Assembly: GCA_030848545.1 (NCBI GenBank)
Contig: JAVDCA010000008.1
Location: 173,791-237,790, forward strand
From: Astrobacterium formosum
Lineage (GTDB): Bacteria; Pseudomonadota; Alphaproteobacteria; Rhizobiales; Xanthobacteraceae
Direction of reading: 5' to 3'
DNA length: 64,000 nucleotides
Shown: positions 17,725-27,930 of the stretch, one piece after another
Layout: each line of letters begins with the position of its first letter
How positions within the stretch are numbered: position 1 is the stretch's first letter
Translations under genes and position numbers: made by a program
Notes under the pieces: generated by a model
What the model was told of the DNA's origin: nothing
The model's database searches: none
The model's input: only the letters and a program-made list of their open reading frames with translations

Positions 17725-18279
17725 TCACGCCGCGGCGCCGAGCCGTTTCCAGAAGAAACGCGTGCCGATCAGCCCGCCATGGGGCTTGTAGGCGTAGTCG
17801 GGAATGACGCCGGCTTCCGTATAGCCGAGCCGGGCGTAGAAATCCGACGCGCCATCCTCGACGGCGGTGTCGAGCACCAAAAGGGTGCGTTTCTCGGCGA
17901 TCGCCCGCGCTTCCGCAGTCTGCAGCAGGCGGCTCGCAATGCCGCGGCCGCGATGGCTCGGCCGGGTCATCATCTTGGCGATCTCGGCGCGGTGCGGCTG
18001 GTTGGCTGGCATGGCGAGCTGCAGCGTCACCGTCGCCACCACCTCGTCGCCATCGAAAGCGCCGAACACGATCCGTTCCCCGCGCGCGGCGGCTGCGAGC
18101 GAGCCTTGCCAGAACGCGGTGGCGTCCGCCACGGCCAGGGGATGCATGAAGCTGACCGAGCCGCCATCCGCGACCACTTCGATCAGAATTTGCGCGAGCA
18201 TGCTCTCGATTTCGCGCCCAGGCGCAAGCGGCGCGATGACGATATCGGTGCCGATGTTCCGCAGCTCACATGCGCTCAC
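17725..18279 (-). CDS. GNAT-family N-acetyltransferase
   Basis: A 184-residue acetyltransferase transferring acetyl from acetyl-CoA. Strand 4 and the pyrophosphate loop are seen in EIAKMMTRPSHRGRGIASRL, with RGRGIA binding CoA; FYARLGYTEAGVIPDYAY is motif B. I chose the GTG at 18279 with AAAGGA nine bases upstream; a longer reading would run into the palindromic repeat at 18330-18412 and is unlikely. The substrate cannot be told. It lies convergent to the GH18-like gene. Confidence 0.85.
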   Translation of the reverse strand: MSACELRNIGTDIVIAPLAPGREIESMLAQILIEVVADGGSVSFMHPLAVADATAFWQGSLAAAARGERIVFGAFDGDEVVATVTLQLAMPANQPHRAEIAKMMTRPSHRGRGIASRLLQTAEARAIAEKRTLLVLDTAVEDGASDFYARLGYTEAGVIPDYAYKPHGGLIGTRFFWKRLGAAA

Positions 18280-18329
18280 GGAGGCGTTCCTTTCGTTGTG
18301 GTCATTCCAACGGCCGTCGACTTTGACAT

Positions 18330-18412
18330 CGTCATTGCGAGAAGCGAAGCGGCGAAGAAATCCAGTTCTTTCTTCGTGGTCCCTGGATTGTTTTGCGGCG
18401 TTCGCAATGACG
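18330..18412. repeat. short palindromic intergenic repeat, copy 1
   Basis: An 83-bp element bounded by a perfect 11-bp inverted repeat: CGTCATTGCGA at the left and TCGCAATGACG at the right. Inside are GAAGCGAAG, AATCCAG and CTGGATTG, also complementary, so the whole can form one long hairpin. It resembles the palindromic repeats scattered in Bradyrhizobium and Rhodopseudomonas genomes. A second copy is at 34036-34122. Confidence 0.8.
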
Positions 18413-18478
18413 GAAGCTGCCGAATTCGCAATGTCGATAAACGAAACATCGGTCACGATCCAATGTGGTCGGTATTCG

Positions 18479-19204
18479 TCACGCCATCCCGTCGAGACCG
18501 ACGCGCAGGCGGCGATTGTGGCGGCCCTTGTTCTCGATCTTGAGGATCTTCAGCTGCCGCGATGCGCCCGTCGAGACGAGATGGGTGCCGCCGCAGGCCT
18601 GGCGGTCCAACCCGACGATCTCCACCACCCGGATGGTGCCGTCGTCGGAGGGCGGCGGCGCCACCGAGCGCGAGCGGATCAGGCCCGGCTCGGTGCGCAC
18701 CACCGTCTCGTCCACATAGGTCGCCCGCACACAAAAATCCTGGCGAATGGCGTCGTTGATCGGCCCTTCGAGCGCACGCAGGCGGTCGTTGTCGGCCTCC
18801 GGCAGGTCGAAATCGATGCGGCCGGTGCCGTCATGGTTCATTTGCGCGCCGGTGACCAGGGCACCGTCGAAGCTCTGGTAGACGAGGGCATTGACGATGT
18901 GCATGTCGGTGTGCAGTTCGCTCATCAGTCGGCGGAAGTCGGCGTCGACGAACGCCTCGACGGGTCCGGCCGAGAGTTCGACCGGCTCGGCGAGGAGATG
19001 CCACAGCCCGTCCGCCTCCTGGGCGAAACCGGCGATCTGTATTTCGCCGCCCGCGTGGCGCAGCACGCCGCGGTCGGGCAACTGCCCGCCGCCGCCGGGA
19101 AAGAACGGGCTGTCGGCGAGCCGGACACGCCCCGGGCTCGCCGCGACCACTTCGGTGGTGAGCGTCAGGGCGTCCGGATCGCGGTGACAATAGAGCGTCG
19201 CCAT
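18479..19204 (-). CDS. alanyl-tRNA editing protein (AlaX type)
   Basis: A 241-residue free-standing editing domain that hydrolyses mischarged tRNA-Ala (Ser or Gly). The zinc ligands of the family are present: HTDMH (H98, H102) and CGGTH (C204, H208). GGGGQLPDRG (37-46) is the conserved glycine motif of the editing domain. Length fits AlaX type II. GGAG precedes the ATG. It is divergent from the small ArsC-like gene, with starts 150 bp apart. Confidence 0.92.
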   Translation of the reverse strand: MATLYCHRDPDALTLTTEVVAASPGRVRLADSPFFPGGGGQLPDRGVLRHAGGEIQIAGFAQEADGLWHLLAEPVELSAGPVEAFVDADFRRLMSELHTDMHIVNALVYQSFDGALVTGAQMNHDGTGRIDFDLPEADNDRLRALEGPINDAIRQDFCVRATYVDETVVRTEPGLIRSRSVAPPPSDDGTIRVVEIVGLDRQACGGTHLVSTGASRQLKILKIENKGRHNRRLRVGLDGMA

Positions 19205-19354
19205 GGGGGTCTCCGTCGCGTATCGATGCCACATACCGCATAGCATCGGCGCGCCGGTGGGTAAAACCACCCGGATTCCGCAGCCGAGGTTGACCGCCCG
19301 GCGCTGCGGCGCGAATTTGCGGCCGTTCCCGCATGTGCCCACTCAGGAGACGCC

Positions 19355-19711
19355 GTGACCGTCACCCTCTATGGCATCAAGAATTGCGACACGATGAAGA
19401 AGGCGCGCGCATGGCTCGACCAGAATGGCGTCGCCTATGCGTTCCACGACTACAAGACTGCCGGCATCGAGCCCGCGCGGCTGAAGACGTGGTGCGATAC
19501 GCTCGGCTGGGAGACGCTCCTCAACCGCTCCGGCACCACTTTCCGAAAGCTCCCGGATGCCGACAAACAGGGCCTCGACGAAGCCAGGGCGATCGCCTTG
19601 ATGCGCGAACAACCGTCCATGATCCGCCGGCCGGTGCTCGACATGGGCGGCGGCCGACTCCTGGTCGGCTTCAAGCCCGACCTCTACCGCGACGAGGTAC
19701 GGCGCGGTTGA
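19355..19711 (+). CDS. ArsC/Spx-family small reductase-like protein (YffB-like)
   Basis: A 118-residue thioredoxin-fold protein. The N-terminal LYGIKNCDTMKKARAWLD carries the single Cys of the YffB/ArsC family (YGI-x-x-C-DT). The C-terminal PSMIRRPVLDMGGGRLLVGF matches the typical IKRPVL region. Family members resemble arsenate reductase but most YffB-like proteins have no proven arsenate activity. The GTG start has AGGAGA upstream. No arsenic genes are near, so an arsenate role is unlikely. Confidence 0.88.
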   Translation: MTVTLYGIKNCDTMKKARAWLDQNGVAYAFHDYKTAGIEPARLKTWCDTLGWETLLNRSGTTFRKLPDADKQGLDEARAIALMREQPSMIRRPVLDMGGGRLLVGFKPDLYRDEVRRG

Positions 19712-19828
19712 GCGGGCCGTCGGTCGGCGCCGGCAGATGCGCAAACCGCTAACGACTTGGCTCTATGCTCGTCGCCGGCGTCGTCCCCCCGTCCGGCGCC
19801 CATTCTCCATCCATACGGGACAGACAAC

Positions 19829-20860
19829 ATGAGAACCTTGCCATGCCTCCTGGCGGCCGCGGCCATGATCGCAGCCGCGAGCCCGTCCGCCCGCGCGTGC
19901 AGCCTGGTGATGTGGTCCGACAACGGCCAGGCCGTCGTGGTGGCGCGCAACATGGATTGGGCGGCGCCCATGCCGGTCGACCTGTGGGCGTTGCCGCGCG
20001 GCATCGCGCGCCACGGCCATACCGCCGCCAATCCGATCCGCTGGGCGGCGCGCTACGGCAGTGTCGTGGCGAGCCATGACGGCACCTCGGACGGCATGAA
20101 CGAGAAGGGCCTGTCGGCTCACCTCCTGTGGCTCACCGAGGCCGACTACGGCCGCCGCGACGCCGCCCGGCCCGGCCTGAGCGCCGGCATGTGGGCCCAG
20201 TACTTCCTCGACAATTTCGCGACCGTCGCCGAGGCGGTGGCGGTCGCCAAGGCGCCGCCGTTCCAGGTCGCCGGCGGTGCGTATCAGGGCCGCACGGTGG
20301 CGTTGCACCTCGCGCTGCGCGACAAGAGCGGCGACGCCGCCGTCATCGAATATGTGGATGGCGTGCCGAAGGTCTATCACGGCCGCAACTATCCGGTGAT
20401 GACCAACTCACCGCCCTTCGACCAGCAGCTCGCCGGGCTCGCCCGCTACAAGGGCTTTGGCGGCAATGAGACGCTGCCGGGAACGACCGACGCCGCCGAC
20501 CGCTTCGTGCGCGCCGCCTTCTACCTGTCGCGCCTGCCCAAGCCGGTCGACCAGCGTGAGGCCGTGGCGGGCGTCCTGAGCATCGCCCGCAACGTCGCCC
20601 AGCCGTTCGGTACCCCCGACCCGCTGCGGCCCTATATCAGCGCCACCCGCTGGCGCACGGTCGCCGACCTGACCAACCGGGTCTATTTCTTCGAGACGAC
20701 CCTCAATCCCGGCATTGTCTGGCTGCGTCTTGACCGTATCGATTTCCGCCGCGGCCAGCCGGTGCGTCGCATCGACATGATGAAGCACGCCGATGCCGTC
20801 GGCGACGTCACCGCGAAACTGCGGCCCGCGAAGGAGTTCGCCGTTCAGGTGGGTGACTGA
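19829..20860 (+). CDS. linear amide C-N hydrolase (choloylglycine hydrolase family)
   Basis: A 343-residue Ntn-hydrolase related to penicillin V acylase and bile salt hydrolase. A signal peptide ends in SARA, and the next residue is C24 (CSLVMW), which becomes the N-terminal nucleophile after processing. NMDW (about 41-44) holds the conserved Arg/Asn-Asp region and NEKGLSAHLLWL follows, both typical. Periplasmic location suggests action on penicillin V, acyl-homoserine lactones or similar amides; which one is unknown. Confidence 0.88.
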   Translation: MRTLPCLLAAAAMIAAASPSARACSLVMWSDNGQAVVVARNMDWAAPMPVDLWALPRGIARHGHTAANPIRWAARYGSVVASHDGTSDGMNEKGLSAHLLWLTEADYGRRDAARPGLSAGMWAQYFLDNFATVAEAVAVAKAPPFQVAGGAYQGRTVALHLALRDKSGDAAVIEYVDGVPKVYHGRNYPVMTNSPPFDQQLAGLARYKGFGGNETLPGTTDAADRFVRAAFYLSRLPKPVDQREAVAGVLSIARNVAQPFGTPDPLRPYISATRWRTVADLTNRVYFFETTLNPGIVWLRLDRIDFRRGQPVRRIDMMKHADAVGDVTAKLRPAKEFAVQVGD

Positions 20861-20932
20861 AAAGGCCGGACTGGGCCGGGAAGGGCGCCCACCCCCTTGA
20901 TTCCGCCGCCGTTCCCTGCCACATGGCCGGCC

Positions 20933-22546
<1,614 letters not shown>

Positions 22547-22582
22547 GGCGTTGTTATCGTCCGTCCCGGTGAATCTCGCTTG

Positions 22583-22843
22583 TCAAATCACGCCGGGTCC
22601 GTGCGGATCGAAGATCCCGAGGCATTTTTGCGCCTCTTCGGGCATTTGCGGCACGACCAGCCGCCGCCCCATATAGGTCGTCCACGGCTTTTCGGCGACC
22701 GGCTGCAGTTGCGCGAAATTCCAGAACTGGCGTTCCGTCATTTCGATGACGGTGACGTCCTGCTCCAGCACCCAATTGCGCAGGATCGACAGCCGGGATT
22801 GTTCGGCGTCGAAGAACATCTTGTCGGGCAAAGCCTTCTTCAT
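22583..22843 (-). CDS. hypothetical protein, 86 residues
   Basis: A small soluble protein, MKKALPDKMFFDAEQSRL at the start, with GGGGGACGA nine bases before the ATG. It has a mixed helix/strand composition and a Trp pair (NWVLEQDV, RQFWNFAQL) but no motif I recognise. The start context and normal codon use support a real gene. It is convergent with prfC, 36 bp apart at the stops. Function unknown. Confidence 0.6.
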   Translation of the reverse strand: MKKALPDKMFFDAEQSRLSILRNWVLEQDVTVIEMTERQFWNFAQLQPVAEKPWTTYMGRRLVVPQMPEEAQKCLGIFDPHGPGVI

Positions 22844-23073
22844 CACTCGTCCCCCTGATCCGGCGCCGAACCTCGCTCGTTTGCAGACGGCCTCGATCCT
22901 CCGGCGGCGCAGATGCCATCGTGGCTTCGGGTCGGCAATGTGGCGGAAGTTCTCATCCACCTCTAGCAGCGGCGGCTTAACAAGGCGTGATGACCCGCCT
23001 CGGGCGGGTGCGGAGCGGGTGCGATGTCATCCTGGAGCGTTCGCGGTCATGGCAAATCCACCGCCAGGGCCCT

Positions 23074-23460
23074 TCAAGTCGTGATTTCGATCAGGATGCC
23101 GTCGGGCGTTCTCGCCGTCGCTTCGTAGAAACCGTCCCCCGTGGTTCTCGGTTGCGACAGCAGGAGCCCGGCCTGGTCCAGCCGTTCCGCCAAGGCGTCG
23201 ACTGCTTCTCGCGTATGGACCGCGATGGCGACATGCGACCAGCCGATCTCCTCGACCATCTCCGTCGGCTGGGCGGCCAGCCAGGGACCGGTCATCAATT
23301 CGATCGTCGGGCCTTCCGAAAGCCGAAGAAAACACGACCGAAAGCCGATCCGCCGCCGGCTCTCGTACAGCGAACCGGCGGTGGCGCCGAAATAAGCCGT
23401 CCAGAAACGGACGGCTTCGTCCAAATCCCGGGTCCACAGGGCGACATGGGCGATCTTCAT
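23074..23460 (-). CDS. VOC-family (glyoxalase-like) protein
   Basis: A 128-residue protein with the vicinal-oxygen-chelate fold: two beta-alpha-beta-beta-beta units. Metal-ligand positions are H6 (IAHVALWTRDLDEAVRFW), E in GPTIELMTGP, H in GWSHVAIAV and E near the end in DGILIEI. All four ligands appear present, so it may be an active metalloenzyme such as lactoylglutathione lyase or a ring-cleaving dioxygenase relative. It is divergent from the alpha/beta hydrolase at 23669. Substrate unknown. Confidence 0.85.
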   Translation of the reverse strand: MKIAHVALWTRDLDEAVRFWTAYFGATAGSLYESRRRIGFRSCFLRLSEGPTIELMTGPWLAAQPTEMVEEIGWSHVAIAVHTREAVDALAERLDQAGLLLSQPRTTGDGFYEATARTPDGILIEITT

Positions 23461-23668
23461 GGCGATGGACGTCCTCGGCGGCAGCGGGGGGCGACGAGAC
23501 TATGCAGCGTCCGTGACGACGGTCGCAAGCAGGACGTCCGGCGGATGCTGCGGTCGTCCGTGCCGTACCACGTGTTCACGCGGACTGGCGCCGGGTCGGC
23601 CGTGCCTCGACACTCGTTGGCTTCCACCCGCTATCGAGTCGGCCCGACGCAATCGAACGAGACGAGCG

Positions 23669-24517
23669 ATGAAAAACTTGGCACGCCTGCTTGCATCCCT
23701 GTTGGTCACCTTGGCGATCGGCATCGCCGGCGCCGCCGCCGACACCGTCCGCCCTGTCGGCAAGGCCGTCGGCCGCGACGCCCTCGGCCACACGATCTAT
23801 CGCGTTAAAGCCAACGGCATCGACATCGGCTATCGGCTCGCCGGCGCCGGAACGCCGCTGGTCATGATCACCGGGCTGGGCGGCACCATCGAGCGCTGGC
23901 CGCCGCAGCTCATCGCCGCCCTGGCGAAGAAGTACCGCCTGATCATGTTCGACAATCGCGGCATGGGGTACTCGAGCGCCAACGATACGACCTTCACCTA
24001 CGAGCTGTTCGCCGCCGACGTCGTCGGCCTGATGGACGCGCTGGGCGTCAAGCGCGCCCACGTGCTCGGCTACTCCATGGGCAGCACCATCACGCAGCAG
24101 TTGCTGCTCTCCTATCCGCAGCGCTTCGACAAGGCGATCATCCACGCCACCTCCACCGACGGCAGCAATGTCGCCGCCGTCTTCAAGGGCATGACCATCG
24201 ACAATGCCACCGTGCGCCGCCAGGTCGAGGCGACCACCCACTGGAAGACGCCGCTCGACCGCATGGCGCAGGTGACCATTCCGGTGATGTTCGTGGTCGG
24301 AACGGCGGACCCGGTGGTCGGTATCGACAGCTCGAAGACGCTCGCCGCGACCGTCCCGGGCGCCTGGCTGGTGCAGTTCAAGGGCGGCACCCACAACCTG
24401 ATGCACGAGGCCCCGGTCGCTTTCAGCCGCGTGGCGTTGACCTTCCTCGAGACCGACGCGAACGTGACCGCGCAGGCGGTAGCGAAGGCCAAAGCGGAAG
24501 CCAAGCCGGCGAAATGA
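23669..24517 (+). CDS. secreted alpha/beta hydrolase
   Basis: A 282-residue alpha/beta-hydrolase with a signal peptide (cleavage near AAA|DTV, residue 24). The triad is S136 in LGYSMGST, D214 in GTADPVV and H242 in GGTHNLMHE. ITGLGGTIERWPP is the oxyanion region. The cap domain is short. The C-terminal tail (about 262-282) is Ala/Lys-rich low complexity. It is not closely related to the hydrolase at 7782. Substrate unknown. Confidence 0.87.
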   Translation: MKNLARLLASLLVTLAIGIAGAAADTVRPVGKAVGRDALGHTIYRVKANGIDIGYRLAGAGTPLVMITGLGGTIERWPPQLIAALAKKYRLIMFDNRGMGYSSANDTTFTYELFAADVVGLMDALGVKRAHVLGYSMGSTITQQLLLSYPQRFDKAIIHATSTDGSNVAAVFKGMTIDNATVRRQVEATTHWKTPLDRMAQVTIPVMFVVGTADPVVGIDSSKTLAATVPGAWLVQFKGGTHNLMHEAPVAFSRVALTFLETDANVTAQAVAKAKAEAKPAK

Positions 24518-24607
24518 CGGCCGCGCGCCCAAGAACCCTCCTGCGGACCACGAACTAAACTCGACGGTTTGACAAAGGCCCGGCGGCCTGCAGCTTGTCG
24601 TCCCCTG

Positions 24608-25252
24608 TCACGCCGCCGTCGCCTGCAACTCCATCAGCGTGCCGAGGATCGCCGCGAATTCCTCGGCCTCCGATTTGCTCACCTCGGTCTGCACCTCGCC
24701 ATGGATCAGCGCGTTGCGCTTGTCAGCGAGTTTGCGCAGCAATTCGGCCTCGGTCGGCAACACATAGCCTTCCTGGGCCAAGATTTGCACGAGGCCTTTG
24801 GGATTCTGCGGCCTCGCCAATTCAGCCGGCATGGCGGCGCGGCCGAGCGCTTCGAGGGTCGACCAGCCCACCAGCATGGCGGCGCGATAAAGACCCTCGC
24901 GAATGAGGGCTGCCATTTCGTCGGCGGACCGTTTGATCGTCTCCAGCCGCTCCGGCGACAGAGTCTTTTGCTCGCGTGTCGGGTCGGCGATGATGAGCCG
25001 CAGGCTCCAGCCCGGATTGGCGCGCACGGCCGTTGTCATCGCGGGGAGATCTTTATCGGCCTCGGCCGAACCCGTGACGAGTGCGACCACCAGATGCTCT
25101 CCGCCGCGATGCGCGACGGCGTCCGGCCGGAAATTTTTCAGGAATCGGGGCAGGATGAGCTTGCTGGGCTGCAGGAAGACTTCGTAGCCCTCGTCCTCCA
25201 GGTCCGCCACGATGTTGCGAAGGAGCTCTCTTCTCGTCTCGGCCGTGGTCAT
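24608..25252 (-). CDS. degenerate REase-like domain fused to HEPN-like domain
   Basis: A 214-residue two-domain protein. Residues about 10-95 look like a restriction-endonuclease-like fold of the AHJR type: FRPDAVAHRGGEHLVVALV, then AVRANPGWSLRLII. Relatives have VVEVK at this point; here it reads VVALV, so the catalytic Glu and Lys (57 and 59) are lost while D44 remains. Residues about 105-205 are helical and carry KRNALIHGEV with R179 and H184, the R-N-x-x-x-H signature of HEPN domains, many of which are RNases. It overlaps the RusA gene by 4 bp. Role unknown; defence or repair is possible. Confidence 0.6.
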   Translation of the reverse strand: MTTAETRRELLRNIVADLEDEGYEVFLQPSKLILPRFLKNFRPDAVAHRGGEHLVVALVTGSAEADKDLPAMTTAVRANPGWSLRLIIADPTREQKTLSPERLETIKRSADEMAALIREGLYRAAMLVGWSTLEALGRAAMPAELARPQNPKGLVQILAQEGYVLPTEAELLRKLADKRNALIHGEVQTEVSKSEAEEFAAILGTLMELQATAA

Positions 25253-25662
25253 CGATGCTCCCCGGGCGGTTGGTCGGACAGCCGCACGTACAGGACCGGA
25301 CGTGGCGCTGTCCATGCGGCTGAAATCATCGGACTGGGATTTGGGAACGCGAAATCCTGGTCCGGCTCGAACTTCTGTACGACGATCCGTTCGATCTGAC
25401 TGTCGTCAAGATAGATATGGCGCGACAGGGCGTCGAGAACGGGCTTGATGATATTGTCGAGATCGCCCTCTATCGCCTGAAGAGGGCGATAGTAAAGCGT
25501 CACGGCGATCGGTCTGTTGCTCGCGAAATGCGGCTGCGGGATCACGGCCGTGCTGGCGTTCCGCACCTGCTCCCTCCAGGTGGCGCGGGACGCGGGGCGC
25601 TTGGCCTGCTGCGAGACCGCCGTCCCATGCACCAGGAACTCGATTGGAAATGTCAGTTCCAT
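25249..25662 (-). CDS. RusA-family Holliday junction resolvase
   Basis: A 137-residue endonuclease of the RusA family, which cuts four-way DNA junctions as a dimer. The hallmark EGDLDNIIKPVLDAL (65-79) gives D67, D69 and K73, matching D70, D72 and K76 of E. coli RusA; the third acidic site is in YLDDSQI (D86/D87). RusA genes usually sit in prophages, but no phage gene is near. It is the first gene of a pair with the HEPN-like protein, coupled by ATGA. Confidence 0.85.
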   Translation of the reverse strand: MELTFPIEFLVHGTAVSQQAKRPASRATWREQVRNASTAVIPQPHFASNRPIAVTLYYRPLQAIEGDLDNIIKPVLDALSRHIYLDDSQIERIVVQKFEPDQDFAFPNPSPMISAAWTAPRPVLYVRLSDQPPGEHR

Positions 25663-25820
25663 GCCGGGCTCCTCGTGCCCTGCGGGGCAGGCAGGAGGAA
25701 TGCACAGGATAGCATGGCCGAAGGTGCGGTGGCACCGCAGTATTCGGTTTGGGAATTTCGGCCGAGGCGTGATGCTGGACAGTGCCCGGGCGCCGGCCGC
25801 GCAACGCCCGCGGGTCCTGT

Positions 25821-26546
25821 CTAATTGACCATCCGGGCGAGGATCGGCGCCAGCGACACGTTCATCAGTCCGACCAGCACCATGGTGAGCCCGGCGATGG
25901 CGCCTTCGGTCTGGCCGATGCGGTGGGCTTGCGCCGTGCCGGCCCCGTGCGCGGCGACCCCGAGGGAGGCGCCGCGGGCGAGTGCCGAGCGCAGCGGCAG
26001 CCGCGCCAGCACGATCTCGCCGGTCGCGGCGCCGAACACGCCGGTGATGACGACGAACACCGCGGTGAGATCGGGAATGCCGCCGATTTCACCGGCCATT
26101 TCCATGGCGAACGGCGTGCTGATCGAGCGCGGCAGCAGGCTCAGCCGCAATGCGGCGTCGAGGTCGAAGAGCCACGCCAAGCCCCAGCTCGACGCCACCG
26201 CGGTGATGCTGCCCACGGTCATTCCGGCCAGAAGCAACGGCCAATGGCGGCGGATGAGGCGGCGCTGTTCGTAGATCGGCACCGCGAACGCGACCGTCGC
26301 CGGGCCGAGCATGCCCACCAGCCAGCCGGTGCCGCGGATGTAGTCGCCATACGATTCATGCAGCGCCAGCGCAGCGATCATGAGTAGCGCCGGCGCCACC
26401 GCGAGCGGCATCAGCCACCAGCGCGGCCAGCGGCGATAGAGTCTCTTGGCGAGCAGATAGAACGCGATGGTGGCGAGCGACCAGGCGGCGGCGTGGACCA
26501 GGGGAGCAGTCCAAAAGGTCTTCACCCATTCAGCTTGCAGCAGCAT
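25821..26546 (-). CDS. lrgB: LrgB/CidB-family membrane protein
   Basis: A 241-residue integral membrane protein with about seven hydrophobic segments. PRSISTPFAMEMAGEIGG and the downstream GVAAHGAGTAQAHRIGQTEGA are strongly conserved in LrgB/CidB/YohK proteins. These work with LrgA and modulate murein hydrolase export, or transport pyruvate and related carbon products. It overlaps lrgA by 17 bp. The divergent LysR gene probably controls both. Confidence 0.92.
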   Translation of the reverse strand: MLLQAEWVKTFWTAPLVHAAAWSLATIAFYLLAKRLYRRWPRWWLMPLAVAPALLMIAALALHESYGDYIRGTGWLVGMLGPATVAFAVPIYEQRRLIRRHWPLLLAGMTVGSITAVASSWGLAWLFDLDAALRLSLLPRSISTPFAMEMAGEIGGIPDLTAVFVVITGVFGAATGEIVLARLPLRSALARGASLGVAAHGAGTAQAHRIGQTEGAIAGLTMVLVGLMNVSLAPILARMVN

Positions 26547-26937
26547 GGCGCTCCGTCCAACGATAGCAGACGTCGATCGTCAAGGCGGTCACGACCATCA
26601 CGGCGAGGGTGCTGATCACGATCACGGACAGGATTTTCACGCCCGTGAGCCCGATGAGTTCGCCGTGATCGAGCACGGCCAGCACGGCCGGCACGAAGAA
26701 CAGCAACATGTCGGCCAAGAGCCTGTCGGCGCCGCGCTTCATCGTCACGACGGGAAGTCCGCGGACGTGGAGGACGACGAGGGCCAGGAAGAGCCCGATG
26801 ACGCCGCCGGGCAGCGGCAAACCGGTCCGCCGTCCGAGCCAGTCGCCGAGAAACCAGAAAGCGGCGACGAGGCCGATCTGCAGGAGGGCGCTGCGGCGGA
26901 AGAAGCGGCGGGTCAGGACAGAGGTACGGCGAACCAT
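26530..26937 (-). CDS. lrgA: LrgA/CidA-family holin-like membrane protein
   Basis: A 135-residue membrane protein with four hydrophobic segments. LGRRTGLPLPGGVIGLFLAL is the conserved LrgA/CidA region, and FFVPAVLAVLDHGELIG follows. I chose the ATG giving MVRRTSVLTRRF; a start 19 codons earlier would enter the regulatory region. Together with LrgB it forms the holin/antiholin-like or metabolite transport pair. Confidence 0.9.
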   Translation of the reverse strand: MVRRTSVLTRRFFRRSALLQIGLVAAFWFLGDWLGRRTGLPLPGGVIGLFLALVVLHVRGLPVVTMKRGADRLLADMLLFFVPAVLAVLDHGELIGLTGVKILSVIVISTLAVMVVTALTIDVCYRWTERHAAAS

Positions 26938-27006
26938 GGGGAAATCCGAAATTCGAGGGTGATGCCACACTATCGTGCGCTGCAGCATGGACAAAATGAA
27001 TTGGAT

Positions 27007-27021
27007 GACTATTAGCTAGTC
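27007..27021. promoter_or_regulatory. palindrome in lrgA-LysR divergent region
   Basis: GACTA (27007-27011) and TAGTC (27017-27021) form a perfect inverted repeat around TTAGC, 15 bp before the LysR start and 70 bp before lrgA. Size and location suit a LysR operator controlling both directions. Confidence 0.5.
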
Positions 27022-27036
27022 GTGTAAGGAATAGAC

Positions 27037-27909
27037 ATGGAACTCAGAACCCTCCGTGCCTTCGTGGAGGTGGTACGTAATGGCGGCTTCTCGCACGCCG
27101 CCAAGGTGGTGTTCGTCACCCAGTCGACCATCAGCAAGGCGGTCAAGCAGCTGGAGGACGAACTCGGCCTGCCTCTGCTCGACCGGCTCGGCCCTGGCAT
27201 CAAGCCGACGGCGGCAGGAGAAATCGTCTATCGGCGCGCGCTCCGCCTGCTCGCCGAGCGCGACGATCTTGCGGCCGAGCTCACCGATCTCAAGGGGCTG
27301 AAGCGCGGCACGCTACGGCTCGGTCTGCCGCCGATCGGCAGCAGCACGCTGTTCGCACCGCTGTTCACCATCTATCGCCAGCGCCATCCCGACATCGAGA
27401 TGCGCCTGGTCGAACACGGCAGCGATCGGCTGCAGGAACTGCTCGCCGCCGGCGACATCGAATTCGCCGGCCTTCTGCTGCCGGTCCCGGACGAGTTCGC
27501 CTCGCAACTGGTGCGCCGCGAACCGGTGGTGGCGATGCTCGCCGCCGATCACCCGGCGAGCGGATGGCCGAGCGTGCGGCTGCGCGACTTGCGCGATACG
27601 CCGTTCATCCTGTTCGACGCCGGCTTCGCCTTGAACCGGATCATCCTCGACGCTTGCCGGCGCGAAGGATTCGAGCCTAACGTGGTCGCCCGCAGCAGCC
27701 AGATCGATTTCATCGCCCAACTGGCCGGCGCCGGCCTCGGCGTTGCGTTCCTGCCGCGCATGATCGCGATGGAACGCGCCCAAATGCCTTTCCGGCCCGT
27801 GCTTCTCGAGGATCCCGGCACCGAATGGGCCATGGCCATGGTGTGGCGACGGGGTGCCTACATGTCTCCCGCCGGCGCTGCCTGGCTGGCGCTGCTGCGG
27901 GAGGCGTGA
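27037..27909 (+). CDS. LysR-family regulator, CidR-like position
   Basis: A 290-residue LysR regulator. The helix-turn-helix is LRTLRAFVEVVRNGGFSHAA with VTQSTISKAVKQLEDELGLP; the effector domain begins at about 90 (GTLRLGLPPIGSSTLFAPLF). Divergent arrangement with lrgAB repeats the known cidR-cidAB pattern, where the regulator responds to acetate/overflow metabolism. Whether the same signal applies here is inference. Confidence 0.9.
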   Translation: MELRTLRAFVEVVRNGGFSHAAKVVFVTQSTISKAVKQLEDELGLPLLDRLGPGIKPTAAGEIVYRRALRLLAERDDLAAELTDLKGLKRGTLRLGLPPIGSSTLFAPLFTIYRQRHPDIEMRLVEHGSDRLQELLAAGDIEFAGLLLPVPDEFASQLVRREPVVAMLAADHPASGWPSVRLRDLRDTPFILFDAGFALNRIILDACRREGFEPNVVARSSQIDFIAQLAGAGLGVAFLPRMIAMERAQMPFRPVLLEDPGTEWAMAMVWRRGAYMSPAGAAWLALLREA

Positions 27910-27930
27910 CGGCCGCGATCCGTGGCGTGT

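Noticed and set aside
25249..25662. RusA as a sign of a prophage
   Set aside because: No integrase, capsid, terminase, lysis or replication gene lies within the flanking sequence; the lrg genes next to it are chromosomal holin-like genes with their own regulator.
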